Positions 1 through 15,000 of a stretch of DNA of 24,547 nt are shown one piece after another; position 1 is the stretch's first letter, and each line of letters opens with the position of its first letter. The stretch comes from a virus: positions 1 through 24,547 of IMG/VR virus record IMGVR_UViG_3300017738_000037; one strand, written 5' to 3'. A model generated the notes under the pieces. The model did not search any database and was not told where the DNA came from. It saw only the letters and a list, made by a program, of their open reading frames with translations. The position numbers were made by a program, and so were the translations under genes.

Positions 1-3000
1 GTAAACTTGACGCTGAGATTGGTACCAATTCCAGTGGCAGTTGCAATTCCAATAATATCACCTTCATAACCATTTACAGTTGGTATTAATGAAACACTTT
101 CAATACTTACAGGTGGAGTTGGTAATAACGCATATGCACTTGTTCCATATCCACTACCAGCATTGGTGATATTTGCACCAATAACTGCACCGTTGGAAAT
201 AATTGCAGTTGCTAATGCAGTTGTTCCAAAACCAACCGTGATATCAGGTGGATTGGATATGGAAATTGTTACGATTCCAGTATATCCAGAACCACCATTG
301 ATAACAGTGATTGTAGAAATTGTACCAGCATTTACTCCAACACTTAGAATACCTACAACTGGATCTTCTCCTTGAGTAATGATACCATCGAAGTTGGTAG
401 ATGGAGTCACTGCTTCATAGTTAAACAAACTAGCATTATCAAGGAAGAGGAAATCTTGAGTTGTAGATGCAGAACCAATAATTCTTGCTGTTGGATAGAT
501 TTGTGGTTCTAGTGCTTCACGAGTCTTGGGAATAATACGTCCATCAACAGTTCTATCAACTTTTTGTTTTCTCCAAACAACAGGTCTCTTGAAGTTGTTA
601 TCAATACCCTGTAGAGAGTATAAGTTAGTTGCAAGAATATCAGATGCAACAATTTCATTAACAACTCTTGGGTCTTGATCTGGAACAGTAGAAACACCAA
701 CTGGTTTAATTAAGATTAATTCATCACCAATTTTAATGGATTCAACTACGTTAACAGTATTAACATCATCATTACTACCTCTATAGAAGTAAATTGTAAC
801 TTGGTCTGCCTCTTGTGGAGGACTTGTGAATTCAAATGCAGTACCACCTTCAAATATGTAATCTTTGTTTGGAATTTGAAGAACACCATTAATAAAGATG
901 ATAAGAAGTGATGGGAAACTAATAGGTGTTCCATCTGCTTTCTCAAAACTGACTAACTGCTCATTTTGGAATAGTGGGAATCTCTTTGTTACACCATCTT
1001 GTAATGAAGTAATATCATCAATATAATCAAGTTGACCGAATTGCCATCCGTAGAAAGTATCAGAGAATGTATCAATAACTGTAAGTTCAAATGGTTCAGT
1101 TTCAGTTGTGTAACCAACGGTCTTAGATCCAGCAAGGATTTTCGCAGCGGTTACTAAACCAACAGGACTAACTTTATCATTGAGTTGGAAACCATATCCT
1201 CTGTTTCCAATTGTAAAGTTTTTAACGCCACTTGTTTCTGATGCAACACCACTAGTACTAATACCACCAACATTTAAAGTTACAGATAATCCAATACCAG
1301 TAGCAGTTGTCTGACCAATACCTAGTCTAAAGAGACCTCTAACTGGGAGATCATCATAAGCTGGTCCAGGAGTTTCTAACCTTGGAGCAATAGTAAATCC
1401 AGTTCCAACATAATCTAGAGAAGGAACAAGACTTCCACCAAAACCAACTGTAGTAGTAACTGTTAAACCACTTCCAACACCATTTTCAGGAACTACTGTT
1501 ACTGGAACATTATTTCCATAGAATCCACTACCAGGGAAGAATTGATTAACCTTACCAACTTTACCACCAGAGTGATAGAAGTGTTTAAATGTACAGATAC
1601 CAACGTCAGTAGTAAATTCAGTAGCAGAATATACATCTTTAACTCTAAATGGACCTGGATTTAGTTTCTTCTCAGCAATACCAGAGCGTAACCTAGCAAT
1701 CATACCTCCACTACCGTAGAAGTGTTGATAAGTCGAAATACCAACTCTTACTCTTAATGTATTTGCGTCAGGTGCAGCAATTATCTTATAAGGACCAGTG
1801 TATTGTTGTGGTTTGGATGTACCGCCACCAGTGTAAGTATGAGCAATTGGAGATCTTCCAACATTGATGGTATATTCCTTACTATTAGTAATAGCAAGTA
1901 CTTCATAAGGTCCAGTATATCTTACAGGAGATACTCTACCAGAGTGATCATAAGTATGGACGTAAGTAGAAACACCAACATTAACAGTGAATGTATTTCT
2001 GTCAATTCTTTCCTTAACTGTGTAAGGACCAGCAAATTTAACTTCTGCTGCAGTACCACCAGAAACATATGTATGAGCAAGAGTTGATACTCCTACATTA
2101 GTTACAAATGTTGTTGAGTTAACAATAGTCGTTAATTCAAAGTCAGTTTGCTTATCTGGATAAGTCTTAGAACCATATGCACATGATACGGTCATACCCT
2201 GCAATCTAACCTTCTTAAATCGGACAAAATTATGGTTGGTTGCGGTAGTAACGGTCGCAATACCAGACTGATTATCATATTGGAAGTTACTAATATTAAC
2301 AACTGTTCCAGTATCTTGTGGGAATACATGTGTAGTACCACTACCAATTGGGCAAAGCATATGGATATTTTCAAAGTTAATTAACTGCCCAGTTCCAAGT
2401 TGATTGAAACCATTGGTTGTTACTGTTGCCAAACCAGTCATATTGTTATATTCAAAATTAGCAATCTTACTAAATGAACCTTGAGGATTAGGGAACTTGT
2501 CACTTGTAACACCAGTTCTTACATTACCACCACTGACATATGTGTGTACTATAGTTGAGATACCTGTGTTTGTTACGAAAGTATTAGCATCAATAACGTT
2601 AGTTACTCCGAAGAAGAATCCTGTTCCACCATCTGGATATGTTTTCATACCAGAAGTACATGTCAAAGCAATACCAGATAGTTTTACATTTTCACCTGTT
2701 GTTAGTCCATGACCAACTGCGGTTATAGTTGTAACACCAGTAGCGTTAGTATAGTTAAATCCAGTGATAGGAACATCAGTGAAATATGTTGGTCCTGTTA
2801 ATCCAGTACTCTGCTGAAGATCTGGAGTTGCACCAATATTAACAGTAATAGTATTTGGAGTTCTTGCCTCAATATTAATATTATTATCATAGAATGGATC
2901 TCTCTTATGTGATAAACCTTCATCAGTTGCACTTACAAATGTATGTACAGAAACGTTTGTGGAAGGTACAGTTGCTAATGTTTGTACTTCAAAAGTATTT

Positions 3001-6000
3001 GTAGTGACGTTTTGTACTTTTATCCACTTACCACTGAAAGGATCAGTTGGTCTTGGATAAGTTTTATTTGTAGTATTTCCATCAAGAGTACAAGTAAATG
3101 TTAATGAATTATCTGCTAACTTAATTTGCCTACCATTCTCAAATCCGTGGTTAGGAACAGTAAGTACCATCATACCAGTAGTAGGATCGTAATTAGCATC
3201 AGTTACAGTTTTAGTCTCTATAAGAGTTCTAGGATAACTATGCTGAGTCGCATTATTATCTTTATCACATGTAAATGTTAGTGAGTTATCTGCTATTTTT
3301 ATACTTGTTCCTACATCTAAGTCATGAGAACCAATGGTAAGTACCATTTTACCTGAATTTGGATCGTAACTCGCATCAGAAACATTATAATTTACGATAG
3401 TTGATACACCAACATTTAAACTGACTGTATCACTAGTTGTAGCAGCAATAGCAACAGAAGTATTATAGTATGGGTCTTTTGCACGTTTGAATGTGATGCC
3501 ATTAGTAACTCCAGATACAAATGTATGAGCATCAGTATTTGTAGAAGGGATTACATCTAATACTTGGACATCAAATGTTTTTGTGGTTACATTAGAAATT
3601 TCAACCCACCTATTACTAATGAAATCAGTAGAACGAGGATATGCGGTTGCCACAGTTCCACTAGTAGCACCAACATTAACTGTGATTGTTCCACCAGCTT
3701 GGTCTACAGCAGTAATTAATAGAGGAGTATTATATGCAGGATCAGTTGCACGAGGATAATACTTAGTCTTGACGTTACCGTCAGCAGTACAAGTAAATGC
3801 AAACTTCTCAGCACCAATTTCTACTAAGTCATCAGTTGTGAAACTATGTGCCCCAATGGTAAATACCATAACACCAGTTGCAGGATTATATGTGGCATTA
3901 GTTACATCATGTTTTGTCTGGACAGGACCAACAGTAATTGTAACAGCATCAGTTACTGTTCCACCAGCCCATGTATGTGCTGAACCTACACCATATTGAC
4001 ATGAGAATGAAACCGCACCATCAGCAAATTTAACTTCATCACCATTTTTCATTCCATGAGCAGCAGGAGTGGTGATGGTCATGATACCTACAACAGGATC
4101 ATAAACTGTGCCAGTTGTTGCGGTAAGAGAAGCAGTAGTTGAACGAGGATATGCATGAACAGTTGCATTATCATCCTGTGAACATGTGAATAGTAATGAA
4201 TTTTCATTAATTTTAACACTTGTTCCAGTTTTTAAGGTATGAGCACCAATGTTTACTACCATTACACCTGTAGCAGCATCGTAAGTTGCAGCACTAACAT
4301 CAAATGGGAGAATAGGAGATTTACCTACATTAAGTGTGATTGTAGTACTGGTTGTCGAAGCAATACCAACAGCAGTATCATAGAATGGATCAGTAGATCT
4401 TGGATAATTCTTCGTTGATGTATTACCATCCATTGTGCAAGTAAATGGTAGTGAACCATTAGCAATCTTAACACTTGTTCCAGTTGGTAATGTATGAGCA
4501 CCTATTGTTAGTACCATCACACCTGTCGCTGCATCATAAGTTGCATCCGTAACATCATGATTTACGATAGGTGATGCACCAACGTTGATTGTAAATGTAT
4601 CTGTGGTTGTTGCTGTAATAGCAGTTGCAATTCCAGAAATAGGATCAGTTGATCTAGGATATGTCTTAGTCGCTGTATTGCCATCCATTGTACAGGTAAA
4701 GGATAATCCATTATTAGCAATAGAAATTGTATTTGATCCAGTTAATAAATGAGCAGCAGAAGTAATTACCATATCACCACTGGAAGGTGTATATACTACA
4801 TCTGTTACTGCATTAGGTAAATTACCAACATTTGAGGTAACACTGTTTGCTACAGCAGATAAGAATGTATGAACATAATTACCACCTGATTGGATTGCAC
4901 TAGTTGCTGTACCAACAAATGTATGTGGATGGTCACCGCCACTATTAATTACTTCTTTCTTAATACCACCCTCAAGAGCAGATACAAATGTATGAACTGA
5001 AGTATCTGTGGAAGGTGTAACTGTTAATACTCCTACACTAAATTTGTTCTCATCAACAACAGTAACCTGTGTAAATGTACCACTAAGAGGATCAGTAGGT
5101 CTTGGATATGGATGAAGAGTTGCATTACCATCTTTATTACATGTAAATGTTACTGCATAATCATCAAACTTAATATAATCACCATTTCTTAATCCATGAT
5201 TAACTTTAACACCCTTTGAAGTAGCACTCATGAAGGTATGAGGAACAGCATGACTGATAGCACCTTTTCCACCATTAACATTGACTGTAATTGTGTCAGA
5301 TGTATAACGTATGATTGGTAAATCCTTATCATAGACATAATCATTACCATTTGATCTTGGATATGCCTTAGTTTGTAACTTACCTTCAAATACACAACTA
5401 AAGGATATTGATTCTGTGTCAAGACGTACACTATCATAATTTGTTAATCTATGAACTCCAACAGTCAATGTCATTTCACCACTAACAGGATCATAAATCG
5501 CATCTGATACAGTCAATTGCTGATTAGTAACAGTCATTATACCTGTAACTGGATCATACAAAGCAGTATCTGGTGTCAAACCAAATTGAGGAACAAATGT
5601 ATGTGTATAGTTACCACCAGTCTGGACTGCGCTAGTTGCTGCACTTACAAAAGTATGACTTCCACCAGCTCCGCCAGTACAAGCGAAACCAAGATTTTCA
5701 AGTTTTACAAACTGACCAACAAATGTAACACCATGACCAACGTTAGTGGTCACTGTCATTATACCTGTGAAATTATTATAATTAGCGGTGCTAATATTTC
5801 TACTTAAACCATTAGGATCTGGGAAAATATGAGTTGTAATACCTGTACCGCCAGGACAAGTTAAGGCAAGACCAGAAATACTGATTAGTTCACCACCAAT
5901 TGCTCCATGATTAGGAACAGTAAATGTTGCAATACCAGTAGAGGTGTTGTATGTCATTCCAGTAATACTACTAATACCACCAGGTTCTTTACTTGGTTTT

Positions 6001-9000
6001 GGATCGTATACGTGACGATATGAAGAAACCCCTACATTAGTTCTAAATGACCTATCACTGTAAATAGTATCAACAATGAATGAATCAGTCCTTAGTTTCT
6101 TCTTACTGATTGCATTTTTTGTATCTACATCGTAGAAGTGAGTATAAGTTGAAATACCAGCATCAATTGTAAACGACTTCTTACCGACAATACCAGTTAC
6201 GATAAAGGTATCATCTACACCACCAAAGTTCTGTTTTCTTACTTCACCAACGCCAATTGAAGGTGTATAGTTGTGTTTGTAAGTGGTAATACCGACGTTA
6301 CAGTTGAATCTAGGACCACCTTTTGTGATAGCACCAGTAGCAACACCAACAAATGTATGTGCATAGTTACCACCTGCAATAACAGCGCCTGCAGTTGCAC
6401 TATCAAATGTATGAGCAGATAAGTCACTGATAGAAGAAAGACCTACACTAGAGTTGACATTGATAGTAATAGTCGTTGAGGTTACTGCACTAATTTCTAA
6501 AGATTTCTGATATGCATAATCTGGAGTACCAGCATTGATACCAGTACCACTAGCACGAGGATATGACTTGACTAAAGTGTTACCATCTAAAGTACAAGTA
6601 AATGATATTGAGTTATCTGCTAATTTTATATGTTGACCGACTGCAAAAGCATGAGAACCAATAGTCAACTCCATAACACCTGTTGTTGGTTCGTATGTAG
6701 CGTTAGTTACGTTGAAATTAACTATCGGTGATCTACCAACTTGAAGATCGATGGTAGTATTTCCAACGCCAACAACTGAAACTGGTTGCTCGAATGATTT
6801 ATCTACTTTATGTGTAATACCACCTGTTACAGCAGATGTAAATGTATGTGCATCTATGTTTGTAGATGGGGTAGAATTGTCAGATAAAGACTGAATCTCA
6901 AAAGTATCTGTTGTAGTATTAGAAACTTGTATCCATTCTCCACTAATAGGATCACTAGAACGTGGATATGATTTTGCACTCTTACTTCCTAGAGAATCTC
7001 CAACATTAAGTGTAAACTCAGTTCCTGATGTAACAGTTACAGCAGTGGTTACTCCTGCAATAGGATCAGTAACACGAGGATATGTGTGGGTTGTTGCATG
7101 ATAATCTGCAGCACAAGTAAATGTTAATGAATTGAAATCAAGAGTAATTGTATCACTAGTTGACATTCCATGAGCAGCTGCAAATCCTAATGTAAGAAGA
7201 CCTGTTGATGCATTATAAGTTGCTGCGTTAGGGGTCTTTTCATTTCCAGATTCTGCACCACTCTGGACATTAACAGCATTAGTTGTTGCAGATACAAATA
7301 TATGAGTAGTTACACCATAACCACATATGAATGATAATGATTCATCTGCTAATTTGACCCAACATCCATCATCCATGCCATGACCAGCAACAGTTATAGT
7401 TGTTACACCTACAACAGGATCATAGATGGCATTAGTTGCTGTAAAGGTTTTAATTAAATTTCTTGGATATGTTTTTTGAGAACCTGTGGAATCCATATCA
7501 CAGGTAAATGTTAATGCATTAGTTCCAATATCAACAGTTTCACCAACAGAAATACCATGTCCATTACCAACAGTAACAGTCATGATACCTACAACAGGAT
7601 CATAGATGGCATTAGTTACATCATATGGTCTAGGTGCAAGAAGTCTGGTTACTTCATAAGGACCAGTTTTCTTAATTGCAGAAACTGTACCACGAGTATT
7701 AATTCCAACATTTAATGTAATAGTATCTGCCCCTACTGCATCAATGTTAATTGCAGTATCATAATAAGGGTCACTAGCACGAGGATAAGTCTTAGTTGTT
7801 ACATTATTATCGTCCTCGCATGTAAAACTCAATGCTCCGTTTGCTATCTTAATACTGGTTCCAGTTGTTAGAGTATGGGCACCAATAGTTAAGACCATTA
7901 CACCTGTATCGTTGTCATAAGTAGCATTTGTTACATCATGATTAACAATAGGTGATGCTCCAACGTTAATTGTAATAGTATTAGTAGTTGTTCCTGTAAT
8001 AGTAATAGTTTGTCCAGATACAGGGTCAGTAGATCTTGGATAAGTCTTCGTTGCTGTATTTCCATCCATTGTACATGTGAAGGACAATGCGTTATCAGCG
8101 ATGGTAAGTGTATTAGAAGTTGTTAATAAATGAGTAGCAGAGGTAATTACCATATTACCTGTGTTAGGAGTATATGCTACGTTTGTAATTGGGTTTGGTA
8201 AATTACCAACGTCACTTGTAACTCCATTTGTTACAGCAGATAAGAATGTATGTACATAATTACCACCAGACTGAACTGCATTACTTGCTGTTCCTCCTAC
8301 CCATGTATGTCTACCAAGGTTATATGTGTGAACAATTGTAGAAACACCAACATCAACCCAGATTGTATTTGGATCAACTATTCTTAGAACTCTGTAAGAT
8401 CTATTAGGTTCGTCAACATAATCTGGGAATCTATGAGTAGTTACGCCAGCATATGCTGAAGAACAATTAAAGAGAAGATTTTGTAAATCTAGACTATCTG
8501 TTACTTTAAAATCATGAGCAGCAGTTGTGGTTACAGTAGCAAGACCAGTAGCATTATTATAGAAAACTGTTCCAATATTATATTTTCTTCCTAATGATTG
8601 TGGGAAAATAGTTGATGTTAGACCAGCAAAACCACTAGGACATGTAAATCCTAAACCAGCAAAGTTGACTCTATCACCCAATGCAAATGGTATAGAATTT
8701 CTTGCAACAGTAATAGTAGAAAGACCAGTAGTATTATCGTAAATAAAGTCAGTTATACTGTGACCAATACCTGATTGCGATGATGGATATATGGTTGTAC
8801 TTAATCCAAGAAGTGCAGTACCACCACTTACATAAGTGTGAGCAATTGTGGAAGGTCCTACGTTAACTCTGAACTTATTTCTAGTTGGTGTGCTAGAAAC
8901 AATAAATTCAAATCCATATTTACCAGTTGGGTAGATATGAGATGTAACACCAACCTGTACCTCACCACCTTCAGTATAAACATGAGGAATAGAAGTTATA

Positions 9001-12000
9001 CCAACATTTGTTAGAATCTTGGTTGGAGAAAGAACTTTAGTAACTCTGAATTGATTTCCCTGTGTACCATCTGGGAATGTTGAAGTTGTTACTCCAAGAT
9101 AGTTAAGAGTTTTAATCGCATTTGTAGTTGCACTAACAAAGGTATGTGGGAATGTACCTGTACCACCAGTTCCAACATTAACTTGGAATGAATTTGTAGT
9201 TACACCTGAAATTGGTAGATACTTATTATATGCAAAGTCTGTAGGACGAGGATATGGATGAGTTGTAGCACCACCATCTAAAGTACATGTAAATACAATA
9301 CTACTTGCACCAATGGAGATTTTATCACCATTTGTTAATCCATGATTAGAAGCAAATGTGACTGTAGAAAGACCAGTTAAAGGTTCATAAGTAAATCCAA
9401 TAGGTGTTCCAACATTAACTTTTGGACATGTAAATCCAAGACCAGTTAATTTTATCTGTTCTCCAGGTAGTGCTCCATGAGGACTAGGAGTTGTAATCGT
9501 AGTAATACCTGTAGAATTATTATATTCAAAGGTAGAAATAGCAAATGTTATTCCATATCCAGCACAAGAGAATTCAAGACCCTGCAATCTAACCTTATCT
9601 CCTTTGGAGAATTTATGAGGAGTTGCTGTAGTTATTGTTGTAAGACCTGTTGGTGCGTCATAGATGGCATTAGTAATGTTAGCACCATATCCACACTTTA
9701 AGTTAAGATTTTCAATAAAGAGTCTTTCCCCTTCCACATATCTGTGAGGAGTTGCCAAAGTAATAGTAGCAATACCAGACTGATTATCATAATTAAAGGC
9801 AGAGATAGTCTTAGCAATACCTGCTCTACAAGGGAAGAGAGTGGTTGTAATTCCAGCTTTCTGACTGATTTGAGCAAACTTTTGACCAATACATGTGAAA
9901 CCAATACCATTGAAGAATACTTCCTCACCTACTTCTAAAATACCAAATCTTTCTAGAGTGGTTACTGTTGCCATTCCAGTTTTATTATCATAAAGGAAGT
10001 CAACCACAGTCTTCTTCTGACCTCTAGTATATGGGAAGACACCAGTAGTAATTCCAGATTTAGTTGGTACACAAGTAAATCCAATACCTACAAAATCAAT
10101 ACTATCACCTGCTTCTAATCCATGTGCTTGTGAGGTTGTAACTGTAGAAAGTCCTATAGTATGATCGTAGACATAATTGGTAATGCTACTCATTCCTTGA
10201 GTTGTTGGTGCAGTCAGAATCTTATAAACTTCACCTGCATGGTTGATAGAAGCACCAATAGATGGATTACCTAGGTTTGCAAATCCTTTACCTTCGCTAG
10301 AACCTAAAGTAACAACAACACCACCTCTAGGTAAACCATTTTGGTTAATATCTGTTGCAGAAACAATAGGATCTCCACTTTCATTAAGAATACCAGTGAA
10401 AGTTAGATCAGTCTGACCACCAGTTTCTCTAATGAATAGGTTTGCATTAAAGTTATTTGGAGTTTGTGGTTTTTGGAACATATTGTTCACAAAGAAGATA
10501 CCAAAACCACCTTCACTACCAATACCAGTTATATCTTCACCTTCAGATCTAAGAGTAAATGTTTTTGCAATACCAGTAAACTGACCAGAAATATCATCAA
10601 AGATTTTATTGGAATCATAATTTTTTCTCAAATAAACTCTTCCATTAAAACTAGATCCTGCTTCTGGTATACCAGTTGTAGATGCTTCATCAGAAGATTT
10701 ACCACCATTAGGAGCACCAGTGAAGAAAATATTATTTCTAGAGAAGTTATAAGAACCAGTGTATTTTTGAATTATTGAACCATTAGCATGGAACGATGCT
10801 GCTGTTCCTACTGAACCACGTTGAATCTTACATAAGTTAATTGTACCAATACCACTAGAATTAATATCAGTAGTAGTTGTTCCAACACCAACAGCTTCAA
10901 CAAGTACAAATTCATCATTAATCTCAAATAAATCACCAAGAACAATAGATGAAATACCAGAAACTGCCATAAATGTGGAAGTTTTACCAAGACCAAGACT
11001 AGAACCAGAAAGAGTTGTATTATTCTCTAGAGTCCTAGTAATTGGTGACCAAGTAAGTGGTTTTTGAACAAGACCATCAATCGCAATAAGAGATCTGGAT
11101 AGTTTACCAGTTGAATCAAATTCGTGAAGATTACCTGCACCAACAGATCCTAAAGTAGTTCCAATACCAGCTAAGGCAGCTACCGTGCTGAGACCGATTC
11201 TAAACTGATCTTCATTATCTTTAATTGCGTAAACTGGAGATGGTAGAGGATTTCCGTTTGCAAGAGTCATTGGTGCTGTGACAACACCAACAAATGTTCC
11301 ACCAGGGAGATATTCTAATTCTTGACCACTTGCAAAGAAGTGATTTTTAATAGTAAATTGACCAGTAGCAAGATTAAGTGCAGAAGTATTAGAAGGATTA
11401 AATGTTTTAGAGAAAATAGGATATCCATTCCACAACATTGGGAATTCAAAGATATTTCTAAAATTCAAACCTGTGTAAGTAGTATTGAAAGTTTCTTCAA
11501 CAACTGCTCCATATTCCAATGGATTTACAATATTTCTTTCAAGTTCTAAGTAAAGGACTTCATTAAATGTTCTCATGAACATTTTGTCATTTATACCTGC
11601 CTCAGGTGTAAACACAAGAACAGCCTTTTCACCATCATATTTGGCAAATACCGTTCCCAGACCCGTCGTATTACCGACCGATAATACGGGATATTCCGAG
11701 AAGTATAGAGAATCACCAAGTTGGTCATTCAAGAACATATACTGGAAGGCAGATACTGTCCTTCCATATCCAACAACCATTGTACACTGGTTTACGGACT
11801 GAATATCACTCTTAATACCAGCAAAGTTTGCGGTAGATCCAACACCAACAGTCTGATATTCAGTATAATACTGAGCAGATCTTTCGTTATTAGGAATCAT
11901 TCCTGTTGCTAAGAATCTATAGTCTCTGTTAGTAGTTCCAGTAGTATTACCAAAACCTAATGTTCTTGCTTTTAAGTTTACAAACTCAGAAGGTCTAGCA

Positions 12001-15000
12001 TTATAAAATTCAATACTAAAGTTATTACCACTAGGATCATAAGTAGTTCCAAATGTACCAAATGCACCTGCGTTAGTACCACCAAAAGAACCATCAGAAA
12101 GAATGATATTATATTCAGACATATAACTATCATTTCCATCATGAATTGCTTTCAGTTCAACAAACATGGTCTCTTTTTGACCAGAAGATACAGTTTCTAC
12201 TTCAACTTGAGAATGTAGATAATCAAAGTTTGTTGCTGCAACAGAAACAAAAGATTTAGATGTAGAAGGTCCAATTTCAGCATCAGAACCCATTAGAGCA
12301 GCAAAACCAAACGCAGTGGTACCAATACCAGTCAGTGTTGATTCAGTATTATAAAACTGATTTAGAACTTTAATATCATAATTTTTATCAAATGGATCAG
12401 CAGGGAAGAATCTTAAACGAACTTGTGAATTCTCTGTGTCTACAGAACCTTCAAGAGTTCCTATTTCTTGTGGTGTACTATGTAATTTCTTAAAGGTTGG
12501 TTCTGCATAGTAAGTATTAGTTCCATCTTGAAGAATAGTAATTTCAGAAACTTGGAAATCTCTACGATCTTCACTAGTAATTTGAACAAGGAATCTATTT
12601 GAGATAAAGTTAAATGGATATCTGTAAATATTTTCAAATAGATCCAAAGTGTTTGGATTACTAATATTACTAAACTGACTTGAAATATCGTCAATGTTTA
12701 GAACTCTGTTTGTAATAGATTCAAAATAGTCAGATAATTTTGCATTTTCCAATTCAATTTCATTACTGAGTTCTACCTCACTTCTAGTTGCAATATTAAC
12801 ATCTCTACCTATATCAAAATAATATTGATCATCAACTCTTACTTCTTCAACAAGATCTACTGTAGCATTAGTAACAGTAGTAGAAGTTTGAATACCAGCA
12901 TTCTTACCAATAGTTACTAACTGACTATCAACAAAGTTTTTAAGACCTGTTGGGTGAACACTGTTGTTTACCGCATCAATACAATCTTCATAAGAGACTT
13001 CAGTTTTAAGTGTATATGAAAGATTCTGATAATAATTATTATCTTGGATAACTTGAGCACTTGAATTTAGTTTTCCAGAATCAGATGTTCCTTCAATAGT
13101 CTTATCTGTTTCAGCTTCTACACTGTAAACACCATCAAATCTTAAGATTTCTACAACTTTTGCTTGACTACCACTCTTTGCTCCAATGATAATATCATCA
13201 GGAACAATAGGAGCAGTACCAACAAACTTAATATTTTCAGCAGTTGCATCAAAAGAGATAACTTGTAAATCAGTCTCTGCATTATTTACAAGTAGTTTTT
13301 CATTTTTATCAAATGAAGCTTGTTGTAAACCAATACTAAATGTAGGTAGTTCTTCTTTACCAATAACACGAGAGAAGTTTTGAGTATCACTAACACCCAA
13401 ACCAACATTAAATGTGTAATTTGAATAATCAACTTCAAAGGAGAATGGATTAGTTGTTACAACATTATTAACTTTTAAGAAATTGTATAGATGATCAGAT
13501 GAGTTATAACCATCTGAACCAGAATCTTTTGAAAAACCTTCGATCCAAACTTCATCATTAACAGCAAATGGAGGAGAACTAAACCCAAGAACAGGAGTAG
13601 AAATTGTAAATGTTACAATACCACTTCTAGTTGGGTTAGATTCTGATTTTGTGATGACAATACCGTTTGTATTATTAACTGAATATAACCTATACTCTCT
13701 ATTTTGTAGACCTACAGGATTAGCTGCAATTTCTGTATCTACAATAGAACCTGAGTTTTCATTAATTCTTGCAACAATATTAGCACCAGGAACTTTTGTA
13801 CCTACAAATCTATCAACAAGTTCTAACTTAGGAGCAGAAATATAGTTCTTACCATTAGATAAAATACTAATTGTACCAACAGTATTAAAGTCTCTAATAG
13901 TAGTAACAGTAGGAACATCAACAATTGGTCTTAAAGTAGTATCAGAAGAATAGTTAAATCCTTCATTTACTAACTGAATTGAGTTAATTTGACCAATTCT
14001 GGTTGATTTTGGTTTAATAGTGGAGTTATCACCATTTTCAGAATCAACACCTAAGAATCTTGGTAATTTTCTATAGAATTCTCCACTGGATAGTAAACTA
14101 ATCTGATCAATTGGACCTTCTGGACCAACAGCACCAGTAGCATAGAACCTTCTACCCTCAGTTGCAGCATAAGAAACTTGCTCTGGATTTTTTGCGATCG
14201 CAAAACTAAATGTAGTAGTACCGACTCCAACTGCGGAAGTACCAATACCAGTGATCGTAAACATACCAGTGTATGCACTATCCACATACTTAATAGTATT
14301 ATTTTCTTTTACATCATTATCTGGAATTAATGGTGTTCCATCTTTAGTAACATTATAATAGAGAATCTTAGGACAGAAGGTATTATTATTAACATCTAAT
14401 CTAGCATAAGTGTTACCAATACTAATTACACGATCTTCTGCATCAAGAACATCACCAACTTCAGCAGATGTACTTTGACCAGTTCCTACAAACTCACTAT
14501 TAAATCCTTGGTCATAATAAATTTTGAAATTATATCCATTTAACTCATAGTTTTGTAAATCAAATACAGTTGTAGATCTGCTAGGAATTTCTACTTTTGG
14601 ATTAATTAAACCAAAGTTATGACTCGTACCACCAATACTTGTTAAAGAAACTATAACGGGGACATCTGCCACAGAATCTTCATATGTTTCACATAATCTG
14701 AAATTTTCAGGAGAATCTCTGTAAATGTAATATCTACCAGTTCCTAGTCCACCAATAACTTCTGATTTAGGTTCATAGTAAACTCTATCACCTGTTCTAA
14801 AATTATTACCTGAAATAGAAATTCTATTAGTCGATGTATTAACGCCAGCAGAAGAAATGCCTTGAGAATCAACAATAATCAAACCTTCAGAATTAAGTTC
14901 TATTCTTACTCTAGAACTTGCACCTAAACCAACTTCTTGATTTGCAATTACATTAAAGTTAACAGTATCTCCTATTTTTAACCCATGAGCTTGAGTTGTA

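Larger units (their letters stand above)
3041..9252 (-). repeat. Type A repeat array (ATYDxxTGxMxLTIGxHxLxxG ... FTC ... YPR)
   Basis: The unit is about 80-110 residues: ATYDAATGVMVLTIGAHTL, then TGTSVKIANGSLPFTC, then MDGNT with a run to YPRSTDP, then a spacer and a beta strand TITxNVG. I count 16 YPR landmarks, with forward-strand positions near 3051, 3228, 3630, 3750, 4143, 4404, 4650, 5100, 5355, 6555, 6957, 7074, 7461, 7777, 8033 and 9243. Type B units and HTFVSA/NYxHTF segments are mixed in. Copies differ clearly in DNA sequence, so the array is old and kept for its protein. The function is unknown; repeats of this kind are common in marine phage virion proteins. Confidence 0.8.

Noticed and set aside
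163-375. Plus-strand open frame of about 70 codons, and many similar ones over 1-20,600 on both strands
   Set aside because: They lie in other frames of the giant gene, have low-complexity translations that follow the repeats, and lack ribosome sites or family features.
3041-9252. Repeated words suggestive of a CRISPR array or non-coding repeats
   Set aside because: Repeat length is not constant, copies diverge, the reading frame is preserved throughout and there are no spacer-like unique segments or cas genes.
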